Shown in pieces: positions 57,103 to 64,000 of a DNA stretch of 64,000 nt (positions are counted from its first letter, which is position 1; the number at the start of each line of letters is the position of its first letter). This DNA comes from Buchnera aphidicola (Ceratoglyphina bambusae) (GTDB taxonomy: Bacteria; Pseudomonadota; Gammaproteobacteria; Enterobacterales; Enterobacteriaceae), in the NCBI RefSeq assembly GCF_039363085.1, contig NZ_CP134982.1:1-64000 (forward strand). The letters run 5' to 3'. The notes below the pieces were generated by a model. It saw only the letters and a list, made by a program, of their open reading frames with translations. It was not told where the DNA came from and did no database searches. The position numbers were made by a program, and so were the translations under genes.

Positions 57103-58824
57103 ATGAATGATAAATTATCAGTTGAAAAAAAGTCGGATAAAAATTTTTTTTTTAAAAATTTGTTAAATTTAATAAAAAAGAATATTATAGTTTCTTTAAT
57201 ATTTTTTTCATTTTCTATTACTGCAATAATTTCTATTTTATTTTTAAGTATATCATCAAATTATAGTACATTATATAATAATTTATCTGATAAGGATAAG
57301 AATTTTATCATCTCAGAATTATCTAGTATGAATATTCCTTATAAATTAAATAAATTTGCTAATGGAATTGAAATACCTAAAAAATTAATTTATAAAGTTA
57401 GAATGAATTTATCTGAAAAAGGTATTCCTAAAGAAAATGTTGTTGGATTTGAAATTTTAGACAAATCTAAATTTGGAGAAAGTCAGTTTTATGAACAAGT
57501 TAATTATCAAAGAGCATTAGAAGGTGAATTATCTAAAACTATAGAAAAAATAGATTCTATAAAAAATGCATCTGTTCATATAGTTTTACATTCTAAATCT
57601 ATATTTGTTAATGATCATATAAATCCTACAGCATCTATTTTATTGACTTTAAAATTTGGTGAAAAATTAAGTTTTAACAAAATAAATGCAATTTTACATT
57701 TAGTTTCTAAAAGTGTTTCTGGTTTAAAATCTAAAAATATAACTATAGTAGATCAATATGGAAATTTTTTAAATCAATCTATGGATTATGATGAATATAA
57801 TAATAATAAATTAATATATTTAGATAGTATAGAAAAAAAATATAAAAATAAAATAGAAGAAATTTTAGTTCCATTATTTGGATTAAATAACGTTAAAGCT
57901 CAAGTTACTGCTCAAATAGATTTTGATAAAAAAGAGAAAATTGAAGAAAAGTATAAACCTAATTATAATTCTAATTCTCAAGCTATACGTTCTAATCAGA
58001 AAATATATCACAAAGAATTTAATAATGTTAATAATAATGTTGAAAACGAAGAAGATGTTTTAAATAAAAATTTGGAAAGAAAAAAAAATAATTTAGAAAA
58101 TAAAAACAAAAGTAGATTTAGTTTTAATATTTTTGGAAACAATAAAAAACAAGTTCAAGATTATGATAAAAATAAATATGTAAAAAAAAATTTGTTGAAG
58201 AAAAATGATAATTATAATTCTAATTATGATAATACTACAAATTATGAATTAGATCATGATATTATAAACACTAAAATGAATACAGGAAATTTAAAAAGAA
58301 TATCTGTGGGAGTGGTTATAAACTATGTAAAGGATTCTAAAGGAAATTTTATACCTATAAGTAATAATAGCATGAAAGAAATTGAAAATTTAATAAAAAA
58401 TTCTATTGGTTTTTGTGAAAAAAGAGGTGATACAGTAGATTTAGTTAATTCATTGTTTTTCAATTCAGAAAAAATTAAAGAAAAAAACATTAAATTAGAA
58501 AAAAAAAATTTTTTAAATTTTTTTAGTAAATGGTATTACTGGATTATATTATTAATTTTTATTTTTATTTTATATGAATTTTTATTTAAAAAAGTTATTT
58601 TTTATTTTATAAAAAATATATTTATTACAAAATCAAAAAATCATAATAAAATAAAAAATAACAAAAATAAAATTGATAACAGTGAAGAAAAAAACATTAA
58701 AAAGAGTTTGTCAACAAGTTTAATTAATATTGACTCATCAAAAAAAAATAAAAAAAATATTTTTAAAGAAAAATCTTTATTTATAGCAAAAGTTATTCAA
58801 AATTGGATAAATAAAAATGAATAA
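57103..58824 (+). CDS. fliF: Flagellar MS-ring protein FliF
   Basis: Forms the MS ring in the inner membrane around the export gate. The 573-residue protein has a first membrane helix (about 29-48), the ring-building motifs with LYNNLSDKDKNFIISEL, IPKKLIYKVRMNLSEKGIPKEN, FGESQFYEQVNYQRALEGELSKTIE and SVHIVLHSKS, a second membrane helix (about 478-497) and a C-terminal tail for FliG. The region of about 285-390 is a long Asn/Lys-rich insertion-like loop. It overlaps fliG by 8 bases. Confidence 0.97.
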   Translation: MNDKLSVEKKSDKNFFFKNLLNLIKKNIIVSLIFFSFSITAIISILFLSISSNYSTLYNNLSDKDKNFIISELSSMNIPYKLNKFANGIEIPKKLIYKVRMNLSEKGIPKENVVGFEILDKSKFGESQFYEQVNYQRALEGELSKTIEKIDSIKNASVHIVLHSKSIFVNDHINPTASILLTLKFGEKLSFNKINAILHLVSKSVSGLKSKNITIVDQYGNFLNQSMDYDEYNNNKLIYLDSIEKKYKNKIEEILVPLFGLNNVKAQVTAQIDFDKKEKIEEKYKPNYNSNSQAIRSNQKIYHKEFNNVNNNVENEEDVLNKNLERKKNNLENKNKSRFSFNIFGNNKKQVQDYDKNKYVKKNLLKKNDNYNSNYDNTTNYELDHDIINTKMNTGNLKRISVGVVINYVKDSKGNFIPISNNSMKEIENLIKNSIGFCEKRGDTVDLVNSLFFNSEKIKEKNIKLEKKNFLNFFSKWYYWIILLIFIFILYEFLFKKVIFYFIKNIFITKSKNHNKIKNNKNKIDNSEEKNIKKSLSTSLINIDSSKKNKKNIFKEKSLFIAKVIQNWINKNE

Positions 58825-59815
58825 TAGATTAGATGGTTATGCAAAAAGTGCATGTTTACTATTTTTTTTAGGAATAGAAAAAAGTTTAGAAATATTAAAA
58901 CATTTAGACAAAAGTGTAATAAAAAAAATAATATATAAATTGTTAGAGCCGGATATTTTATCTAAAGATAATATAGAAATTTCTTTAAATGATTATAAAC
59001 ATTCTTTAAAAAACATTTTGTATAAAAAAAAAAAAGATAAAAACAATTATTTAAATTCTATATTATTTAACATATTTGATAAAAAAGAAATTAATGTTTT
59101 TTTGAATAAAATTAAAAATAAGAAATTATTTTTTAAAAATGTGAATAAAATTTCTTTGTATAATTATAAAGATGTTTATATGATTTTAAAAAAAGAACAT
59201 CCTCAAATAGTTTCTATTTTATTAACTTATCTTGAAAATAAAAAAGTTGTTAAAATACTTTCATTATATAAAAGAAAATATAGATTTAATATTTTACATA
59301 GAATGTTAAATTTTAAAGGTATAAAAAAAAATTTTGAAAATGAATTTTTTATTATAATTAATTCGTTATTTGCTAAAAAAAAAAAATATAAAAAAAATAA
59401 ATATTGTTATATTAAAAATTTATTAAATTTTTTTTCTAAACAAGATAAAATTTATATGTTAAAAAATATTTTTAAAGATGACAATAAGATAAAAAAAAAG
59501 ATTATATGTCAAATTTTTTCTTTTGAAGACATATTTTATTTAAATGATAATAATATATATGTTCTTTTAAAATATATTAATAAAAAAATTTTATATAAAT
59601 CTATATATAATCTTCCTGAAAAATTTAAAAAAAAATTTTTAATAAACATGTCTAAAAAACAGTTAAACTATTTTATTAAAAATATTGGAAAAGAACATAA
59701 AGATTTTTCTTTAAATAAAATTAATATTAGTAAAAAAAATGTTGTAAAAATGTTAAAAACTTTATTAAAAAAAAATGTATTATTGTTAAAAGATTTGGAA
59801 AAAATTTATGATTAA
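58817..59815 (+). CDS. fliG: Flagellar switch protein FliG
   Basis: C-ring protein between FliF and FliM. The 332-residue length matches E. coli (331). It keeps the FliM-binding motif KEHPQIVSILLTYL (about 130-143) and FEDIFYL...FLINMSKKQ in the C-terminal domain. In the torque helix, where E. coli has conserved Arg and Asp residues (SIQRLLQEVDSE), this protein reads NIYVLLKYINKK, so the charged residues that touch the stator are replaced. In-frame A12 tracts occur in two places and are tolerated. It overlaps fliF and fliH by 8 bases each. Confidence 0.95.
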   Translation: MNNRLDGYAKSACLLFFLGIEKSLEILKHLDKSVIKKIIYKLLEPDILSKDNIEISLNDYKHSLKNILYKKKKDKNNYLNSILFNIFDKKEINVFLNKIKNKKLFFKNVNKISLYNYKDVYMILKKEHPQIVSILLTYLENKKVVKILSLYKRKYRFNILHRMLNFKGIKKNFENEFFIIINSLFAKKKKYKKNKYCYIKNLLNFFSKQDKIYMLKNIFKDDNKIKKKIICQIFSFEDIFYLNDNNIYVLLKYINKKILYKSIYNLPEKFKKKFLINMSKKQLNYFIKNIGKEHKDFSLNKINISKKNVVKMLKTLLKKNVLLLKDLEKIYD

Positions 59816-60461
59816 ATTATTTTATAATAATGAATGGATAAAGTGGAATCCTAAGGATTGTTTTTCTGACAATAAAAAAAATAGTATTAATAAAATTAAA
59901 GTAAAGACAGAAAAAGAAAGTAAAATTTTAAAAAATAATTTTCTATTAAAAAGAAAAAATATTTATAATAAAGCCTTTTTAAAAGGAAAAGAAGAAGGAT
60001 ATAAATTAGGAATTAAAAAATATATATTATTTAAAAAAAATAATAAAAAAAAAAATAAAAAAATAGACAAGTTATTTTATAATTTAAAAAAATCTATTAA
60101 TTCTATAGATTCTTATATTTCTATAAGATTAGTAAAAGCATTATTTAGCATTTTAAAAAATAATAATAATGTTATTATTAAAAAAAAATCTAAAAATTTA
60201 ATTACTAAAGTAAAAAAATATTTATATAAAGAATTTATGTTTTTAAATAATTTTAATTTTATAGTTAATCCAAAAGATATAAATATAGTTAAAAAACATT
60301 TTAAAATTTTTTTTAAATATAAAAATTGGACTTTAATTTCAAATAACAATGTTTGTAGAGGAGAGTTTAAAATTTATTCTCCTGAAATAAATGTTAATTT
60401 TACTAATTCAGATTGTTGGAACCATTTGTATAGAATTTTTTTAGTAGAGAAAAATAAATGA
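59808..60461 (+). CDS. fliH: Flagellar assembly protein FliH
   Basis: Regulatory stator of the flagellar export ATPase. The 217-residue protein has an N-terminal KLFYNNEWIKWNPKDC, a middle Lys-rich helical part and a C-terminal VNPKDINIVKKHF and WTLISNNNVCRGEFKI comparable to the family. It is very rich in Lys and contains an in-frame A11 tract (60045-60055). Its place between fliG and fliI makes the identification firm. The stop TGA overlaps the fliI ATG (ATGA). Confidence 0.92.
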   Translation: MIKLFYNNEWIKWNPKDCFSDNKKNSINKIKVKTEKESKILKNNFLLKRKNIYNKAFLKGKEEGYKLGIKKYILFKKNNKKKNKKIDKLFYNLKKSINSIDSYISIRLVKALFSILKNNNNVIIKKKSKNLITKVKKYLYKEFMFLNNFNFIVNPKDINIVKKHFKIFFKYKNWTLISNNNVCRGEFKIYSPEINVNFTNSDCWNHLYRIFLVEKNK

Positions 60462-61822
60462 ATGAAAATTTAGAAAGTTGGTTAAAAAATATAAAATTTT
60501 TAGAAAAAAAAATTAAAAAAATACCAAATATTAATAAACATGGATATTTAGTGAGTTTTGTTGGTCTATTATTAGAAGTATCTGGATTAAATTTGTCTGT
60601 AGGAGAAATATGTATAATTGAAGTAATTTATAACAAAAGTATTTTTTTAATAGAAGGGGAAGTCATAGGGTTTAAAAATAATAATATATTTGTTATGTTA
60701 TTTGAAGATTCTAAAGGTATATCTCCTGGTTTAAGAGTTTTTCCTAAAGTAGATAAACATGGAAATCATAAAAGAAAAAAATTTCCTGTAGGTTATGAGT
60801 TGTTAGGAAGAACTATTGATAGTTATGGTAATCCATTAGATGAATTAGGATCTATAGATTGTTCAGAATTAGTTTCTACTTCTTATGAAAAAATTAATCC
60901 ATTAAAAAGACATCCAGTTACTGAAATTTTAGATACTGGAATTAGAGCAATAAATTTTTTTTTAACTGTTGGTAAAGGGCAAAGAATTGGTTTATTTGCA
61001 AGAACTGGGGTTGGTAAAAGTGTTTTATTAAGTATGATTTCTAAATATTCCAAGTTTGATGTATGTGTTATTGGATTAATAGGGGAAAGAAGTAGAGAAA
61101 TTTTAGAATTTATAAAAAATATAAAAGTTGCAAAAAATTTTAACAAATCTGTTGTAATAGTATCTCCAGCTAATACTACTCCATTATTAAAAATACAAGG
61201 ATCTTTATATTCTGCTAAAATAGCTGAATATTTTAGAAAAAAAGGAAATCATGTTTTATTTATATTAGATTCTTTAACAAGATATGCTATGGCTGAAAGA
61301 GAAGTTGCTTTGTCTATAGGAGAATTACCAGTAGTAAGAGGTTATCCAACTTCTATATTTTATAAATTACCTTTATTCATAGAAAGATCTGGAAATAGTA
61401 ACATAAAAAATGGTTCTATAACTGGATTATATACTGTTCTTACTGAAAACAATGAGAGTTTAGATCCAATATCTGATTTAGCTAAATCTATATTGGATGG
61501 ACATATTGTTTTATCTAAAAATTATGCTGATTCAGGTCATTATCCTGCTATTGATGTTGAATCTTCTATAAGTAGAATTATGTATGACATAGTAGATAAA
61601 GATCATTATAAAAAATCTGTTTATTTAAAACAATTGATATCTGAATATATGAAAAATAAAGATTTAATACACTTAGGGGCTTATGTAAAAGGAATTGATA
61701 AAAATTTAGATAATGCTATAGAATTATGGCCTAAAATTAAAAAATTTTTGCAACAAGATAGAGATGTTATGCATAATTTTAAAGATTCTTATAAATATTT
61801 TGTTAAAATATTAAACAAATAA
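60458..61822 (+). CDS. fliI: Flagellar export ATPase FliI
   Basis: Hexameric ATPase that powers protein export at the flagellar base, related to F1 beta. The 454-residue length matches E. coli (457). Walker A ARTGVGKS is at residues 181-188, GLIGERSREILEFI and the Walker B segment VLFILDSLTRYAMAEREVALS follow, with the family motif GELPVVRGYPTSIFYKLP. It is the best conserved protein of the flagellar block. Confidence 0.98.
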   Translation: MNENLESWLKNIKFLEKKIKKIPNINKHGYLVSFVGLLLEVSGLNLSVGEICIIEVIYNKSIFLIEGEVIGFKNNNIFVMLFEDSKGISPGLRVFPKVDKHGNHKRKKFPVGYELLGRTIDSYGNPLDELGSIDCSELVSTSYEKINPLKRHPVTEILDTGIRAINFFLTVGKGQRIGLFARTGVGKSVLLSMISKYSKFDVCVIGLIGERSREILEFIKNIKVAKNFNKSVVIVSPANTTPLLKIQGSLYSAKIAEYFRKKGNHVLFILDSLTRYAMAEREVALSIGELPVVRGYPTSIFYKLPLFIERSGNSNIKNGSITGLYTVLTENNESLDPISDLAKSILDGHIVLSKNYADSGHYPAIDVESSISRIMYDIVDKDHYKKSVYLKQLISEYMKNKDLIHLGAYVKGIDKNLDNAIELWPKIKKFLQQDRDVMHNFKDSYKYFVKILNK

Positions 61823-61848
61823 ATTTTTTATGAAATATTAGGAAATGT

Positions 61849-62285
61849 ATGAAAAGTAAAATACGTTTATTAAATTTATTATTAATTTTAAAAAAAATTA
61901 AATTAAAAAAAAATTCTGAAAAATATTTAAATTTAAAAAAAAAAAAATAAATAATATAAAAGAATTAAAATTATTAAAATATTATAATTATGAATATTAT
62001 AAAAACTTTAATAAAAAGATTTTACGTGGAATTAAATCTGTTGAATTAAATAATTTTAATAACTTTTTAAGTTTATTAAACTATGGTATAAAAAAAAAAG
62101 AAAAACATATTTTAAAAATAAATACAAAATATAAAAATTTTTTATTAAATTTTTTAAAAAATAAAAAAGAAATAGAAATTTTAAAATTTTTTAAATTTTT
62201 TTTTATAAAAAAAAAATGTAAAAAAGAGTTTTTTGAGTATCAATTAAATAATGAGGAAAATACTAAAATATTTTTTTTTAAATAG
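61849..62285 (+). CDS. fliJ: Flagellar protein FliJ, frame broken at an A13 tract
   Basis: Coiled-coil stalk of the flagellar export ATPase, comparable to F1 gamma. ATG 61849 with AGGAA upstream starts MKSKIRLLNLLLILKKIK; at A13 (61935-61947) the frame ends in TAA. One base back the frame is open to TAG at 62283-62285 and continues with helical Lys/Asn-rich sequence (NNIKELKLLKYYNYEYY and later KKCKKEFFEYQLNNEENTK). With fourteen A the protein has 145 residues against 147 in E. coli. Sequence identity is low, so the assignment rests on position after fliI, length and helical nature. Confidence 0.8.
61935..61947 (+). repeat. A13 tract that breaks the fliJ frame
   Basis: Thirteen A after codon 29 of fliJ. 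One extra A opens the frame to the stop codon at 62283-62285. Confidence 0.85.
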
Positions 62286-62350
62286 AAACAAATAAATATA
62301 ATTAATTATATTTTAAATTTTTATATATTTATATATTTTTAAGGAAATTT

Positions 62351-63730
62351 ATGAAAAAAAATTTTAATTGTTTTGTTCATGTTAACAAAATTTTTAAAAA
62401 ATATGATTGTGTTTTAAAAAAGAATAAGAAAATTAAATTTGATAAAAAATTTCTTATAAATGATTTATATTTATCAAAAATTTTTAATATAAATTTAAAT
62501 AATTTTTATTCGAAAGAAAAAAACTTTTTATATAAAATATTTAAAGAATTTTCTAAAAATTTAGAAATATTTTTATCAAACATGTTAGATTACAATATTA
62601 AAGTAGATGTTGATAAAATAAAAATAAATACTTATAAAAAATATTTTAGAAATTCATCTTCTTTAATTAGTTTGAATTGTTTTAAAATAAATTCTATAAA
62701 AGATTTTGGTTTTTTAATTTATTCTCATAGTTTCATACTAAGAATTTTAGAAATATTTTTTAGAGGAAAATACAATTTTTTATATGAAAATAAATTTAAT
62801 AGTATTTCTTATAGTGAAATTTTTATAAATAACAAGTTTAAAAGCTGTGTTATTAAAAAATTATCTAAAATATTATATAAACATTTATTTTTAAATATAA
62901 TTTCATATAGAACTAATAAATTTATGTACAAATTTAATAAAAATTTTTTTTCTTTAAATAATTTTGTAATTATTGTTAATTTTAATTTTTGTACTAATGA
63001 ACATAGCAATTCTTTTAGCATATGTTTCCCTTTAAATTTTATTAAATATGTAAATAAATTATTAATAAAAAAAATAAATAGTGCTAAAAAAATAAATAGT
63101 AAAATAACTTTTAATTTATTTAAAAATATAAAATTTGTTATGAAATCTTATTTAAAACATTTTTATATAACTTTGTTAAATTTATATAAATTAAAAAAAA
63201 ATGATATTCTAAAAATAGAAAATCCTAAAAAAACATTTATATATATTGATAAAAAATTATTTTTTACCGGTGAAAACATAGTTTTTAAAAGTAAAAATTC
63301 TATCTTAATACAAAAAATAGTTTATTCAACATTTTTAAAACATGGAGATAATATGAATAATGAATTAGACAAATTTAAAAAATATTCTTCAAAAAATAAT
63401 ACTGAAAGTAAATATGAGTTAGATAATGAAACTTTTTCTGAAAATTTAAATAAAGATGTTTTAAACTCAGAGGATTTAAATAAAAAAATTAATTATATTG
63501 GAGATATTAAAATAAAAATATCTGTAAAATTAGGTAGTGTAAAAATAAAAACAAAAAAATTATTGTCTATAAAAAATGGTTCAGTAATACAATTAAATAA
63601 ATTAGCTGGAGAGCCGTTAGATGTTTTAGCTAATAATTGTGTGATAGCTAAAGGTGAAATAGTGGTTATTAAAAATAGTTATGGAATTAGAATTTTAGAA
63701 ATATTAAATAATTTAAAAGAAATAAAATAA
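62351..63730 (+). CDS. fliM-fliN: Fused flagellar C-ring protein FliM-FliN
   Basis: A single 459-residue frame joins FliM and FliN, which form the C-ring and, in export, a sorting platform. Residues 1 to about 330 correspond to FliM (E. coli 334): a diverged middle domain, then the first SpoA-like part with LLNLYKLKKNDILKIENPKK and FFTGENIVFKSKNSILIQKI. Residues 335-459 correspond to FliN (E. coli 137), with GDIKIKISVKLGSVKIKTKK and LNKLAGEPLDVLANNCVIAKGEIVV-type SpoA2 sequence and the end YGIRILEIL. There is no stop codon between. The CheY-binding EIDALLNG of FliM and its GGDGR motif are absent. Shine-Dalgarno AAGGAA precedes the start. Confidence 0.93.
   Translation: MKKNFNCFVHVNKIFKKYDCVLKKNKKIKFDKKFLINDLYLSKIFNINLNNFYSKEKNFLYKIFKEFSKNLEIFLSNMLDYNIKVDVDKIKINTYKKYFRNSSSLISLNCFKINSIKDFGFLIYSHSFILRILEIFFRGKYNFLYENKFNSISYSEIFINNKFKSCVIKKLSKILYKHLFLNIISYRTNKFMYKFNKNFFSLNNFVIIVNFNFCTNEHSNSFSICFPLNFIKYVNKLLIKKINSAKKINSKITFNLFKNIKFVMKSYLKHFYITLLNLYKLKKNDILKIENPKKTFIYIDKKLFFTGENIVFKSKNSILIQKIVYSTFLKHGDNMNNELDKFKKYSSKNNTESKYELDNETFSENLNKDVLNSEDLNKKINYIGDIKIKISVKLGSVKIKTKKLLSIKNGSVIQLNKLAGEPLDVLANNCVIAKGEIVVIKNSYGIRILEILNNLKEIK
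63344..63355 (+). promoter_or_regulatory. Internal ribosome binding site and start codon for FliN
   Basis: GGAGA at 63344-63348 lies 5 bases (counted from GGAG) before an in-frame ATG at 63353, exactly where FliN should begin (MNNELDKFK; E. coli FliN also starts with an MSDMNN-type sequence). It is among the better Shine-Dalgarno sequences of this region and could give a separate FliN. Confidence 0.65.
63353..63730 (+). CDS. fliN: FliN from internal start (second product of fliM-fliN)
   Basis: Translation from ATG 63353 would give a 125-residue protein, close to E. coli FliN (137). It comprises an acidic, Asn/Glu/Ser-rich N-terminal stretch (about 40 residues) and the SpoA domain with KLGSVKIKTKKLL, NGSVIQLNKLAGEPLDVL and GEIVVIKNSYGIRI. 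It overlaps the fused frame completely. Whether both products exist cannot be told from DNA; the spacing and position of the ribosome-binding site support it. Confidence 0.6.
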   Translation: MNNELDKFKKYSSKNNTESKYELDNETFSENLNKDVLNSEDLNKKINYIGDIKIKISVKLGSVKIKTKKLLSIKNGSVIQLNKLAGEPLDVLANNCVIAKGEIVVIKNSYGIRILEILNNLKEIK

Positions 63731-63845
63731 TATAAAAAATTTTAAAATAGTAATTTTAAAATTTTTTATTTAATAAAATATAAATAATTTATTAACATAA
63801 ATAATATTATAATTTTTATAATAATTTTATAATTCTTTGGATACT

Positions 63846-64000
63846 ATGATGAGATATAGTAAGATTTTATTATTTTTTTTTTCATTATTTTCTACTTCTG
63901 TTTATGCTTCAAATTTGAATTCAATAAATAATTTGTTTTTAAATAAAGAAAACAATTTTTCTATTCCTTTAGACATTTTAATAATAATTAGTTCTCTAAG
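63846..64000 (+). CDS. fliP: Flagellar export gate protein FliP (N-terminal part, continues beyond the window)
   Basis: Membrane core of the flagellar export gate. Only the first 51 codons are visible: two adjacent ATG codons (63846 and 63849), a signal-peptide-like stretch RYSKILLFFFSLFSTSVYAS ending in an Ala-type cleavage site, then a short periplasmic part and the beginning of the first mature helix FSIPLDILIIISSL, which matches the family (LPVQTLVFITSL in E. coli). fliL and fliO, present around this gene in E. coli, are missing. Confidence 0.9.
   Translation, partial: MMRYSKILLFFFSLFSTSVYASNLNSINNLFLNKENNFSIPLDILIIISSL

Noticed and set aside
61846-61860. Mini-frame ATG TAT GAA AAG TAA before fliJ
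   Set aside because: It is four codons only and overlaps the fliJ start in another frame; no sign of function.

Overview
The window comes from the reduced, extremely A+T-rich chromosome of a gamma-proteobacterial insect endosymbiont, almost certainly a Buchnera aphidicola lineage of aphids. The grounds are gene content and order that match Buchnera and, in blocks, E. coli: mnmG-atpBEFHAGDC, gyrB-dnaN, rpmH-rnpA-yidC-mnmE, groSL-efp, dnaT-dnaC, secE-nusG-rplKAJL-rpoBC, rpsU-dnaG-rpoD, ptsH-ptsI-crr and a flagellar basal-body operon. Proteins are Lys/Asn/Ile/Phe-rich, intergenic DNA is almost pure A/T, and no mobile elements, phage or CRISPR are visible. This identification rests on recognition, not on a database search.

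Layout: 1-8550 tRNA modification (mnmG) and the whole F1Fo ATP synthase operon; 8581-12290 gyrB and dnaN on the minus strand; 12290-12550 the place where dnaA is expected but absent; 12553-16220 rpmH, rnpA, yidC, mnmE; 16239-16311 tRNA-Phe; 16534-19227 groES, groEL, efp; 19234-21114 dnaC, dnaT, rsmD (minus); 21243-23285 ftsY and rpoH; 23562-25832 metE; 26142-38364 hupA and the rpoC-rpoB-rplLJAK-nusG-secE block (minus); 38540-38820 tRNA-Gly, Tyr and Thr; 39082-42784 metF, argG, argH; 42960-46902 rpoD-dnaG-rpsU (minus); 47037-49807 tsaD and cca; 50128-52682 crr-ptsI-ptsH (minus); 52999-56513 ligA, tRNA-Lys, tRNA-Val, gltX; 56615 to the end fliE, then fliF-G-H-I-J-(M-N)-P.

The genes form a minimal core: energy (ATP synthase, PTS sugar uptake), replication, transcription with both sigma factors, translation and tRNA maturation, chaperones, protein export, the end of methionine and arginine synthesis as nutritional functions, and a flagellar basal body that in Buchnera is thought to work as an export machine rather than a motor.

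Most striking observation: five genes (secE, nusG, ftsY, dnaG, fliJ) are each split by a reading-frame break lying exactly at an A12-A14 tract. Both sides are clearly the same protein, and correcting the tract by one A gives the usual family length in four of them and a family-like shortened FtsY. Four need one extra A; secE needs one fewer. At least four of the five are normally essential, so rescue by slippage of RNA polymerase (or ribosome) on poly(A), a phenomenon described for Buchnera and Blochmannia, is the leading explanation. Homopolymer sequencing error is the main alternative. Second: FliM and FliN are fused into one 459-residue protein with a well-placed Shine-Dalgarno and ATG at the FliN junction, resembling injectisome SctQ proteins that yield a full-length and a short C-terminal product. 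Further observations are the absence of dnaA, loss of rotor and chemotaxis signatures in FliG and FliM, LigA without BRCT, a CCA enzyme without its HD motif, and gaps where murB, argECB, ribB, cysK and others are found in other Buchnera.
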